Of a DNA stretch of 64,000 bases, positions 11,875 to 19,740 are shown one piece after another. Origin of the DNA: Sabellastarte sp. h YS-2021 (taxonomy: Eukaryota > Annelida > Polychaeta > Sabellida > Sabellidae); contig OZ024928.1 of assembly GCA_964017235.1 (NCBI GenBank), forward strand, positions 2,108,001 to 2,172,000. The letters run 5' to 3'. The notes beneath the pieces were generated by a model. It worked only from the letters and a program-made list of their open reading frames with translations. It did no database searches and was not told the origin of the DNA. The position numbers and the translations under genes are program-made. How positions within the stretch are numbered: the first letter of the stretch is position 1; the number at the start of each line of letters is the position of its first letter.

Positions 11875-12530
11875 ATCTCAGGGAACTCTGTAGTCTGTAG
11901 GTACTTTACTCTTAATACGGGTGTGATGATGGCTAATACTATGACTTTCAGTTGCCTGGACTACTGTAATTCCTGGCTTCCACAAAGATCAAAGTCAAAT
12001 ACCAGTGGGCTCCAGACTGTTAAGAAAGGCCTTAATGTCACATTGTATACACACACAAATAGTTCAGCCATGAGCCACAATCATTAAATAAACTCTGGAA
12101 GCTGCCCATTGAATACCTCATACTGTCCAAATACTTAACACATTATAATCAGTCTTCACCAACCTATACTTCTTTTATCTCTCATTAAACCCAGTGCCTT
12201 TATACTTCCTACTTACACTGTCTCCTTTACAAGAAATGACAACCAAATCCATGTTCGTAGCTGCACCTGCTAAATGGGATAGACTCTCTCAAGTAATAAA
12301 CCATGCAGAATCCAGGCCAGTATCACTGAGCTAAAATGACACCTTAAGACCTAACTATTTAGGCTTGCCTATGTCCATCCATTCTTTTCTCCTACCTGAA
12401 GCTAACATGGACAAAGATTTATTATTCTGATTATTGAACTATACGCTTTTGGACATCAGTGTCTTAGAGGAAGCTGAATGCGGTCGACTGCGTTTTGGAT
12501 ATATTCATATTAAACTTCCACAGTTGCACC
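11875..12530 (+). mobile_element. CR1/L2-like LINE RT fragment
   Basis: Scattered but ordered matches to the CR1/L2 C-terminus: MANTMTFSCLDYCNSWLPQ at about 11928-11985, then LQTVKKGL, then KLPIEYLILSKYLTHYNQS near 12100 (the LHWLPI region). APAKWDRLSQVI near 12265 and LRPNYLGLPM near 12345 follow. Several stops and frame changes interrupt it. Sense orientation; an old copy. Confidence 0.65.
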
Positions 12531-13214
12531 ATTGTTAACACTTCTGGACTTTTTGGAGAGACACTATTTTGTATGAATATAAATAGTCAATAGAAAAGGG
12601 TTGAAAGTTTTAGTTTTACCATCTTTTTTTTCAGCTCGGGTTACACCAGACCCAATCTGAAGTGTGTGAATAACACATATTGCAATAAGAATGGATTCAA
12701 ACCTGTTACCACAGCAGTGAGAGTCGAGTGAGTTAATACTAAATTTGTTGATCACTCAGTCAGTGAGGTCTTTGCATGATGACATAAAAATTTAGAAAAA
12801 AAAGAAGATTTTGAGTAAATTTTCAACACTTTCTACGCATATTGTGAGTACTTTTAATTGAATACTGGTATATTTTTCATCATGTTTATTTGGCTAATTA
12901 TTAAGTTTCATTTTAACTGAACCCTAAATGAATTTCTTAACTTTATGATTGACAATATCAACAGAATACTTGATAAAACCCATCACTTTTTTAATTTGAT
13001 GTATAAGACTAATTATTATGCAAAACTATTTCACAAAAGTGAGAAAAGTGAATAGCATATCCAAAACTTGTAAGAAATGTATGTTATTGTAAGACATTTA
13101 TGTTATAGAAAAGAAAACAGTATCTGGTATAAGATACTTAATCTTTGAACTCGCGGATTCTAAGGTACACCATCTAAATTGTAATGCATAAATCATAAGT
13201 CGTAAGACATAATA
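12531..13214. other. no feature recognised
   Basis: AT-rich; nothing beyond short chance frames. Confidence 0.4.
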
Positions 13215-13645
13215 AGGTCATCACCAGGGGACCATTGGTGTGTGGTAGTTAGAAAACCTAGGGAAGAATAGACTTCTGAAACAGATAAGTTTGAAGTCAC
13301 CTATTGAAACATGATAGTGTAGGAGAAATTGGAATTTTCTATGGCAAATTTTTCCAAAGTTTTGGGGCATCATATGAGAAACACTTGTTGAAATGAACTT
13401 TAGATTGATGTACTGAAGAGCTGTAGAAGAGAAACATCTTTTCGGGATTACTACATCTTGCTTTAACAGCAGATGTATGTAAAGACAAATAAGGAGCAAA
13501 GTATTTTGGCTTGCCAGTGGGTCAGGTACTTATGTATGAGTACCAGAGTTTTGAAAAGGATTTGTTGTTTAATGGGAAGCCGGTGGAGAGACTTTAAGGT
13601 TTGAATGACATGAGAGAATCTGGACACACCAGAGACAAAGCATGC
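13215..13645 (-). mobile_element. CR1/L2-like LINE 3' fragment
   Basis: The minus strand reads FSHVIQTLKSLHRLPIKQQ near 13620-13560 and LFKTLVLIHKYLTH next, equivalent to the SHITPLLKSLHWLPV block of CR1/L2 LINEs. A second frame at 13499-13221 holds the SHMMPQNFGKI and F-SLFFPRF stretch that corresponds to the AP-LWN-LP and LKT-LF end. No palm domain remains. Confidence 0.65.
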
Positions 13646-13979
13646 TAAACAGTAACATCAGCATCAGAAAATACATCCAGCTTAATCAGTATCACTGCCA
13701 TTACTCTGTTGTTTTGGGGTGTGTTTTTGTGGTCATTATAGATAGCATAGGAAGTAATCCTCCATGCATCAAGTTCTATGACCTGTAGGATATCTGTTGC
13801 ACTGATTATTTTTGGTTGTCTGATATAACCCCCAGTGTTTTAGAATTAAGATTCTTTGTTACATTCTCAAATGGTTGCATAAAATGTCAGAAAAAAGTAA
13901 AATAACTACATAAACTTCAGTTGTAAGTCCAAGGAATTGATTTATTTAAGATTTTAAATCTCAGCCAAATTTTAAACCT

Positions 13980-14130
13980 ATGAGGATATGTTTACACCAT
14001 TGTGTGTTTGTCTGTGTATCTGCAAAATCACTTGAAAAATTGCCAACAGATTTTGATGATGATTTTTTTTAATGTTGACAATGGGCCTCGGATTACACGA
14101 TTTGATTTTCCTGGTAAGCCTGATCACTGT
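13980..14130 (+). repeat. dispersed non-coding repeat (family T), degenerate copy
   Basis: TGTGTGTTTGTCTGTGTATC is followed by a segment resembling AAAATCACTTGAAAAATTG and ACAGATTTTGATGATGATTT. The same order of a TGTTTG-rich start and an AAA-ACT---GATTTTGATGA segment is seen at 42.95-43.08 and 51.85-52.1 kb, and as parts at 48.35 (reverse) and 55.85 kb. Confidence 0.45.
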
Positions 14131-14340
14131 CTGGAATTTTTTTGTAGCACTCATAAAAATATAGGACATGTTAGGGCCTGGCTGAGCTATACCTGTTCTT
14201 TTAAGCATAAGATTTGTCTTCATTTTTTATGCATAATAGCAACTTACTGAAGACCTCAGGCAAGAAGCCTTAATGTAGTGGCAATTAAGTGGCAAAAAGA
14301 ACTATAACATTGTATTGGAAATAAAACAGTGATAACTATA

Positions 14341-14704
14341 AGCTAATATTGGCAATATGTTTATGGGGGCATTTTGTTATGCAGATGATTGTACCCTACT
14401 GGCGCCAACATTATTTAGTATGAAGAATATACTAGATATTGTCTCAAAATTTGGTAAAGATTTTGATATGAAGTTCAATCCTGCAAAAAGTCAGTTTATA
14501 GTGTTCTCTGATGACAAATCTCCATGTAATATTACATTTGATGATGCATCGATAACATCAGTTGAATGTGCAAATCACCTTGGTTGTCCAATTTCTGTTA
14601 GTAATAGTAATGAACATATATTACAGTGTAAACATGACTTTATCTCCAAATCAAATTGTGTGATTTCAAACTTTGCTTCTTGTACAGTTCATGTTAAGTA
14701 CAAA
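14341..14704 (+). mobile_element. LINE RT fragment interrupted by the PLE
   Basis: A 120-codon open frame contains GAFCYADDCTLLAP (catalytic YADD box), then FGKDFDMKFNPAKSQFIVF and CANHLGCPIS, then VHVKYKLLK. This is the palm-to-thumb order of non-LTR RTs of the CR1-like superfamily; the clade is uncertain. The frame reads into the Penelope-like element at 14715. On the far side of that element (19701 onward) the sequence repeats the 10-bp target and continues LLKLFVYSMYD, the natural continuation. It is the older host of the PLE insertion. Confidence 0.75.
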
Positions 14705-14714
14705 TTACTTAAAT
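14705..14714. repeat. left copy of PLE target-site duplication
   Basis: TTACTTAAAT, identical to 19701-19710. It lies inside the coding frame of the interrupted LINE. Confidence 0.8.
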
Positions 14715-14765
14715 AAGGGTATGGGGTGGTATCTGGACAAGAATACCAAATTAAGAGGGATACTT

Positions 14766-15779
14766 TTATACATATTGGTTAATGCCAATAGGAGCAATGT
14801 TAGGGATGTCCCAGATACGTCTTAGTTCATGCTTTCTACGGGTACTAATTATATCTGGTCCTGTCTCATTTCCTAACCATTGCACTACACTGAATCTCAT
14901 GTCTTTGTGAGAGTGGTTTTCAGTGGTGAAATGTCTTGATACAGGTGTAGATAGTGACTTTTTAGGATTTTTAACACTAGCTGTGTGTTCATAAATCCTT
15001 GCTCTAAAAGGTCTCCCAGTTTCGCCTATATATTGTTTTTGGCATTTAGTACATTGTATGAGATATATTATATTGTATATTTCACATGTTATTCTGTGTT
15101 TTTCAGGTAGGTTTATACATTTATGTATTCTTTGGGTATGTGTACTATAGAATTCTTTGATTTTATATAATCTAGGACAGTAAGTACATTTACCTAATCT
15201 GGTACAAACTGGTGGGAGTTTGGAGTTATTGGTTTTGATTTCCTTGGGTGGCCAACTTATTTTATTAGAAGTTAGTATGTCTCTTAGGTTTGGGAGTCTT
15301 CTGTATCCTATGAGTGGTTTATTAGGGAAGATTTGTTGTAGATCTTCTGTGTTCTCAATGATATTCCAATTGTTTCTAATTATTTGTGAAATATTAGGAT
15401 TCCTTGGGTTGTAGGTTGTTACTAGAACTTGTGGTGTTTTTAATTTTTTGTTTTTAGTTTGTAGTAGATCATCCTGTGAAAACCTTGCTGCCTTTTTATA
15501 GTGGTTTTCCAGAGGTTTAAGGGGGTATCCTCTGTCAAGGTAGTATTTGATTAGTTTTTGCCCATTGATTTGGTAATCCGAATTTAGAGTGCAAATTCTT
15601 CTTACTCTGAGGAACTGACCAAATGGTCCATTGGCAGTGACACTATGTGGGTGTGCCGAGTGGTAATGTAGGTATAGGTGAGTATCTGTGGGCTTGTTGT
15701 ACAGTGTTGTGTATAGAGTGACCTGTCTGGTAGGATTTTGACTGTGGTATCTAGAAAGTTGATTTCTTCTTTGCTGCAT
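14766..15779 (-). CDS. PLE RT C-terminal part and GIY-YIG endonuclease
   Basis: A 337-codon frame ending in a stop at 14766-14768. Residues 1-90 continue the RT thumb from the upstream overlapping frame. A zinc-binding-like CTYC (198-201) with His and Cys at about 214-221 precedes the nuclease. This matches the CCHH linker of canonical (Penelope/Neptune/Poseidon-type) PLEs. The GIY-YIG domain follows: IYLIQC at 238-243, YIGETGR at 250-256, and the catalytic Arg and downstream E-H of ARIYEHT at 260-266. A conserved RKHELRRIWD tail closes it. The nuclease nicks target DNA to prime reverse transcription. The overlap with the RT frame (15602-15779) indicates about one frame break; both halves are otherwise long and open. 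Confidence 0.9.
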   Translation of the reverse strand: MQQRRNQLSRYHSQNPTRQVTLYTTLYNKPTDTHLYLHYHSAHPHSVTANGPFGQFLRVRRICTLNSDYQINGQKLIKYYLDRGYPLKPLENHYKKAARFSQDDLLQTKNKKLKTPQVLVTTYNPRNPNISQIIRNNWNIIENTEDLQQIFPNKPLIGYRRLPNLRDILTSNKISWPPKEIKTNNSKLPPVCTRLGKCTYCPRLYKIKEFYSTHTQRIHKCINLPEKHRITCEIYNIIYLIQCTKCQKQYIGETGRPFRARIYEHTASVKNPKKSLSTPVSRHFTTENHSHKDMRFSVVQWLGNETGPDIISTRRKHELRRIWDIPNIAPIGINQYV

Positions 15780-17164
15780 TCATGGGTGAACTTAATAGTT
15801 GGATGGATGTTATTTAGGTATTGAACAAATTTGTTTAATTGTTCTTCACCATGAGTCCAAACCATGAAGATGTCATCTATGAAACGTTTCCATAGTATTG
15901 GTTTAAGGGGGTAGTTTTCTAATGCTCTAGTCTCAAATTTATCCATAAAGATATTGGCGTAATTCGGGGCAAGAGCAGTTCCCATGGCTGTTCCTCCTAT
16001 TTGTAGGTAATGGTCGCCATTGAACTCGAAATACATATTGTGTAGTACTAGTTTCAGTAGGTCTAATATGTAACTACTAATACCTTTCTTGGTCGGGTCT
16101 TTTCTTAGTTGATCTGCTACAGCTGTTATTCCTTCTTGGTTGGGAATATTTGTATACAAGGAGCTGACATCTAATGTGACTAGGATAGCTCCTTCTGGTA
16201 TTGGTCCTAGTTGTTTAATTTTGGTAATGAAATCCTGTGTGTCCCTAATGTAGGATTTGGTTGTTGGGACATATTTTTTGATATGAGCATCTACAAATTT
16301 ACTAATTCTGGATGTAGGGTGTGTTACCGAACTGCAGATAGGTCTACCTGGAATGTTCTTTTTGTGAATTTTAGGTAATAGGTAAAATTGTCCTGTTGTG
16401 CATTTGGCAGGTTTGAGGTGATCTAGGTTTTCTTCAGTTATATAGCCCTTATTTTTCATTTTGATGAGGGTTCTAGTGATTTTGTCACTAACTGAATCTG
16501 TGGGGTCGTTCTTTAGTTTAGTGTAAAAGTTGGTATCACCAAGTTGTCTATATCCTTCACGAAGGTAATCAGTTGTGTTCATTACTACAACTGCTGACCC
16601 TTTATCTGCTTTTGTGATCACTATATTTTTGTTGTTGCATAGCTCAGTGATTCCCATCCTTTGTTCTTTTGTTAAGTTATCATTTCCTTTTCTCTTTATC
16701 TTACTGTTAAGTAAGCATCTTTTGAATGCCTGTTTGAAGACATTTAGAGAAATGTGTGTGTTGGTGGGTTTCCATGTACTTTTATTCCTGAAGGGTGCAT
16801 GGAGTTGTTTAAAGGGATTTTCATTTTCATCTAGGTTTTGAGCCAGATATTGTACAAGTTCCTGGTCTTCATTGTCAAGTAAATGATTATCATTGTAGAA
16901 GTGGTGTTTAAGGATCAATCTTCTATGGAAGTCCTTAAAGTCAGTCCAGATCAAAGACTTGTTTGGTGGTCCTGGACTAGGACAAAAGGTGAGGCCTTTT
17001 TGTAGGGCTTCAGTTTGGGGTTTGGTTAAATTGGTGTCTGAGATGTTGATTACAGTGTGTCCTATTAGGTTCCTCATTGATCTTCCTGGTGGAAGTATCC
17101 CAGGTTGGCTATTTAAAGCCTCCCGTTTGATTTGGGCTAATAGGTCAGTAATTGAGTCAGACAT
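15602..17164 (-). CDS. Penelope-like reverse transcriptase
   Basis: A 520-codon frame starting at ATG (17162-17164). The N-terminal part has GLTFCPSPGPPN at about 57-68 and ITKADKGSAVVV at 183-194, both usual in PLEs. RT blocks follow: YLLPKIHK (261-268) with GRPICS, the first catalytic Asp in LDVSSLYTNIP (331-341), GTAMGTALAPNYANIFM (391-407), and FIDDIF (428-433) with the Asp pair. INFLDT (468-473) is next. All catalytic Asp residues are present. The last 50-60 codons of this frame run past the end of homology; the thumb continues in the overlapping frame that carries the nuclease. PLE RTs are the relatives of telomerase RT and prime from nicked chromosomal 3' ends. Confidence 0.93.
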   Translation of the reverse strand: MSDSITDLLAQIKREALNSQPGILPPGRSMRNLIGHTVINISDTNLTKPQTEALQKGLTFCPSPGPPNKSLIWTDFKDFHRRLILKHHFYNDNHLLDNEDQELVQYLAQNLDENENPFKQLHAPFRNKSTWKPTNTHISLNVFKQAFKRCLLNSKIKRKGNDNLTKEQRMGITELCNNKNIVITKADKGSAVVVMNTTDYLREGYRQLGDTNFYTKLKNDPTDSVSDKITRTLIKMKNKGYITEENLDHLKPAKCTTGQFYLLPKIHKKNIPGRPICSSVTHPTSRISKFVDAHIKKYVPTTKSYIRDTQDFITKIKQLGPIPEGAILVTLDVSSLYTNIPNQEGITAVADQLRKDPTKKGISSYILDLLKLVLHNMYFEFNGDHYLQIGGTAMGTALAPNYANIFMDKFETRALENYPLKPILWKRFIDDIFMVWTHGEEQLNKFVQYLNNIHPTIKFTHECSKEEINFLDTTVKILPDRSLYTQHCTTSPQILTYTYITTRHTHIVSLPMDHLVSSSE

Positions 17165-17337
17165 GATTGATTGACATAATATGTTTATTCCTAAGGTGGG
17201 AAAAATGGCTCCAGCAAACTCCAGAAAGAAGGAAGTAGATACTGGTTGGTAAAAATATTTATTGGTTACAGGACTTATTGTGTGTAAAAATAATATAACA
17301 AGGGTATGATAATAAATGTGGTGATTTTGTGAAGTTT

Positions 17338-17869
17338 TTACAGGTTCTTCAGTAGGGTGACTAAAACAGACTTAAGGCCAGTCTTGCTTGTCTGCTGTTG
17401 TGGAGCTCTCCTTTGGATAATTGTTCTTCTGCCTTGTGGTTGTCCCTTCCTTTGGTTGTTGGTTGGTTTTCTCTTGGTTAGTTTGGTTGTTGTTTTTGAG
17501 AAAGTGGTGTTCATGGCTTGTTTATATTTTGTCTGAAGAAATTCTTTTATCTCCATGAATTGGTTGTTGGTAAGGAGTTCTTGCAGTTGAGCTAGGTTGG
17601 TGTCGATCTCAAGTTTAGTGGTTTGGTATTTGTTGCCTAGATCTTGTAATATAAGATTAGATAAGTCCAATTTACATTTGAATATTGGTAGCAAGGCTGA
17701 GTTTCTTCCTGTGGAGTGTTTTGGTCTTCAGGTAAACACTTTTGCTTGCTTGAGGGTAGTTTGTCCTTTTCATGTCCTCATTGGGCTCTAGTCTTCTTCT
17801 TTTAGAGGGCTGCATGGTGACACTACTTTTAGGTTCTAGTCTGGCTGCTGTGTCTTCTAGTAGCTGCAT
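17338..17869 (-). CDS. small basic PLE ORF, two overlapping frames
   Basis: Lies between the ribozyme and the RT gene. One frame starts at ATG 17869 and runs to 17672 (65 codons) with a nuclear-localisation-like PSKRRRLEP stretch. The second (17694-17338, 118 codons) overlaps it. It has a heptad-like hydrophobic region (LDLSNLILQDLGNKYQTTKL, then LAQLQELL) followed by a Lys/Arg/Gln/Thr-rich tail including RKGQPQGRRTIIQRR. A short coiled coil plus a basic tail suggests a nucleic-acid-binding, ORF1-like protein acting with the RT; this is inferred from composition only. About 170 bases of A/T-rich sequence separate it from the RT start. No database family is claimed. Confidence 0.5.
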
Positions 17870-18051
17870 AGTTTCACTACTGAGCCGGGTCTCTGGATAG
17901 GGTGTATCTTGACCAGAGTGTAGGTTTGTGGCTGATGTTATTTCTACTGTGCCTACTGGCAGTTACAAGTGTGTCTTCACTAGCACTAGTCAACAGATGA
18001 TTGTCCATGATTACAATAAAGAGAGCAGTTGGTGTGCTAAGTGAGTTTGGT

Positions 18052-18119
18052 GGCCTGATATATAGCTGTAATATAAGCTTATATTTCGACTTCCTGATTG
18101 GATTAGTCTCATCAGAGGC
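18052..18119 (-). ncRNA. hammerhead ribozyme (PLE type)
   Basis: Read on the minus strand: stem I 5' strand GCCT (18119-18116), core CTGATGA (18115-18109), stem II GACT (18108-18105) with AGTC (18091-18088) and an inner TCC/GGA, then GAAA (18087-18084). Stem III ATATAAGC (18084-18077) pairs with GCTATATAT (18066-18058) with one bulged A around a 10-nt loop. Then C17 (18057) as the cleavage site and AGGC (18056-18053) closing stem I. All core residues of the hammerhead consensus are present. Predicted cleavage is between 18057 and 18056. In PLEs such ribozymes sit in the terminal pseudo-repeats. Confidence 0.8.
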
Positions 18120-18641
18120 TTAGTTAGGTTTTGAGACTTGACCTCCTGAAGTACTATTTTTGGCTCCGGTAAACTCCGGCTCAGGGCCGGATTTACCCCA
18201 TTATTGATGTGGGTAATTCCCTATTTTAGTTATATTGGGGTTTATATCAGTACTTTAAAGTCAGGATGTGGTGGTGGTTACCATAGTAACACTTGCTATT
18301 GCTCTAACCCATTGCCCCTTAGCCGCTTAAGGAGGTTAGGTGGTTACCATGGTTTTTCCTTCATTTGTATATTATGGTCAAGTTGGGTTTGATTATTTCA
18401 TCAGTCTTATTTGTGACTATTATAATGTCAGCCCAGGTGTTGTTGAATAACAACAGAAGATAAAGATCAGTAAAACACAATGATTTTAAACAGCTTTATT
18501 ATAGAATAATAATACTTGCTTTTATTATACTGGTGTTAAGAATAATTACAACAATTCAAAAATAATATGTAGTGTCATATTTAAGGTAAAATTATTCAGG
18601 GTTTTTACTGTGCTGGGTGAGTCTGCTAGATGTATGAAGTA
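18120..18641 (-). promoter_or_regulatory. PLE non-coding region between accessory ORF and ribozyme
   Basis: Contains, on the minus strand, two AATAAA-like signals near 18535 and 18500 just after the accessory frame. A perfect-looking X-box palindrome GTTACCATAGTAAC (18277-18290) and a half match GTTACCATGG (18343-18352) follow, then a CCGG-rich imperfect inverted repeat near 18165-18195. The X-box fits the RFX consensus GTNRCC-N(0-3)-RGYAAC. A role as element promoter is an inference. Confidence 0.4.
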
Positions 18642-19622
18642 TTAGTCTTCGTCTGATGAGGAAACTTCACCAAATAGATTGGTGAGACCCTTTTGAAATG
18701 ATTCATCTAAGATGATTGGAGTCTCAGGTGTGGACTCAGATGAATTGTCTTCTGCAGAACTGCTAAGGTCAATAATATCAGGCTTCGTTGGACTGTATTC
18801 CTGGTGTACTAATTGGTTCCAGTCAGTGGTACGCTGGTTTTCACCTGTGGTTTTTGTGTGTGTAGTGGTGTGTGCATGTGTAGGTTTTGTCCTATGTTGT
18901 TCCCTTTCATAGGGGAAGTATCTGTTTGCAAGTGATGTGAGTCTTTTGTGTGTTTGTACTGTTGGTTTTGTTTTAGTTTTATTTGGTAGTCTTTTGATGG
19001 TGACATCACATTTTTGTTTTAACTCAGTTTGTAGCAGATGACTAATGGTTTTGCTATCCCATTGAACTCTTTTTTTGACCTTTAGTTGATCTGGTTGGTA
19101 CTGAGTGTTAATTTTGTTAGTTGTATTGGTTGTCATTTTGTTTCCACTTGTGTGATTTTTTGGGGGGTCATTTATAACTTGTTTTGTTTGATGGTCAGCT
19201 TTGGTTTGGGAAAGTTGTCCATCAGTATGGGTACTTGATTTTGAGCATGTAGCTGTGGTGTGTTGGTTTATGGGTTCTTGGTTGCTAGTGGGTTTTGGTA
19301 CAGGCATTATACTAAGGCTGTTGTTTGTTGTAAGGTAGATTTGGTGTTCTGGGTTATAGGTTGCAATGTGCAATCCACCATGTAGAGACCTGATGTCTAC
19401 AGGGTCTAAAATAATTAAGGGATCAGTGTTAGTGGATTTATCCACAGATTTGACAAATTGGGTGTTTGTGTGTTTATGTTCTGTTTTGGGGGCCCATCTG
19501 ATATTCCTAGCGCTCTGAGTTTGGGTGCTGATGTTTTGTGTTGTCTTAGTTAGACTGACAGTTGCTTGTGTGTTAAGGTTAGCTCTAGGGTTGGTAGAGT
19601 TAGCTTTGTTTCTCTTTTTCAC
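18642..19622 (-). CDS. accessory PLE ORF, Thr/Ser/Lys-rich with SUMO-interaction-like motifs
   Basis: A 326-codon open frame ending in TAG at 18642-18644. I recognise no enzymatic domain. Composition is rich in Thr, Asn, Gln and Lys, suggesting a largely disordered protein. Three hydrophobic-acidic motifs stand out: PLIILD (68-73), IIDLSSSAED (283-292) and PIILDESF (302-309). The middle one is a textbook SUMO-interaction motif with following Ser and acid residues. The C-terminus is LFGEVSSSDED. The frame opens without an upstream in-frame ATG (first Met is residue 106; a GTG stands at the listed start), so the true 5' end may be spliced, truncated or different. It lies within the duplication-bounded PLE, 5' of the ribozyme. 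Confidence 0.55.
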   Translation of the reverse strand: MKKRNKANSTNPRANLNTQATVSLTKTTQNISTQTQSARNIRWAPKTEHKHTNTQFVKSVDKSTNTDPLIILDPVDIRSLHGGLHIATYNPEHQIYLTTNNSLSIMPVPKPTSNQEPINQHTTATCSKSSTHTDGQLSQTKADHQTKQVINDPPKNHTSGNKMTTNTTNKINTQYQPDQLKVKKRVQWDSKTISHLLQTELKQKCDVTIKRLPNKTKTKPTVQTHKRLTSLANRYFPYEREQHRTKPTHAHTTTHTKTTGENQRTTDWNQLVHQEYSPTKPDIIDLSSSAEDNSSESTPETPIILDESFQKGLTNLFGEVSSSDED

Positions 19623-19684
19623 TTGAATTCATTTTTTTGGTAGAGTTAGCTTTGTTTCTCTTTTTCACTTGAATTCATTTTTTT
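19591..19684. repeat. 46-bp tandem duplication at the PLE 5' end
   Basis: Two nearly perfect 46-bp copies beginning TTGGTAGAGTTAGC on the plus strand (starts 19591 and 19637). The inner copy is the start of the accessory frame. The near identity indicates a recent event. Confidence 0.85.
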
Positions 19685-19700
19685 CTGTCACTTTTTTGTG

Positions 19701-19740
19701 TTACTTAAATTGTTTGTATACTCTATGTATGATAAATAAA
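19701..19740 (+). mobile_element. right PLE target duplication and LINE continuation
   Basis: TTACTTAAAT (19701-19710) repeats 14705-14714. The next bases translate as LLKLFVYSMYD, continuing the LINE RT that stops at the PLE left end (VKYKLLK). The LINE match is then lost within about 30 bases. Confidence 0.7.

Larger units (their letters stand above)
14715..19700 (-). mobile_element. Penelope-like element with accessory ORFs and hammerhead ribozyme
   Basis: A 4,986-bp insertion bounded by an exact 10-bp duplication and placed inside a LINE frame. Minus-strand order from the 5' end: a 46-bp tandem duplication, a 326-codon accessory frame, AATAAA-like signals, an RFX-like palindrome, a hammerhead ribozyme, a small basic ORF in two overlapping frames, RT, then GIY-YIG endonuclease. 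The end lies about 50 bases after the endonuclease stop. RT plus GIY-YIG and the DVSSLYTNIP and FIDD boxes are diagnostic for Penelope-like elements. Hammerheads in their terminal repeats are a known property of the group. An accessory ORF 5' of the ribozyme is not something I recognise from described families. The RT-EN unit is well preserved, with about one break, suggesting a fairly young copy. Confidence 0.88.

Noticed and set aside
15220-17174. Plus-strand open frames of 64-88 codons across the PLE
   Set aside because: They are antisense shadows of the RT and nuclease frames and contain no domain.
18645-18670. CTGATGAGGAAAC as another hammerhead core
   Set aside because: Too little space for stem II between CTGATGA and GAAA, and it lies in coding sequence.
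18712-18912. Plus-strand 66-codon frame
   Set aside because: Antisense of the accessory PLE frame; its Val/Cys-rich composition is what the complement of Thr/His codons gives.
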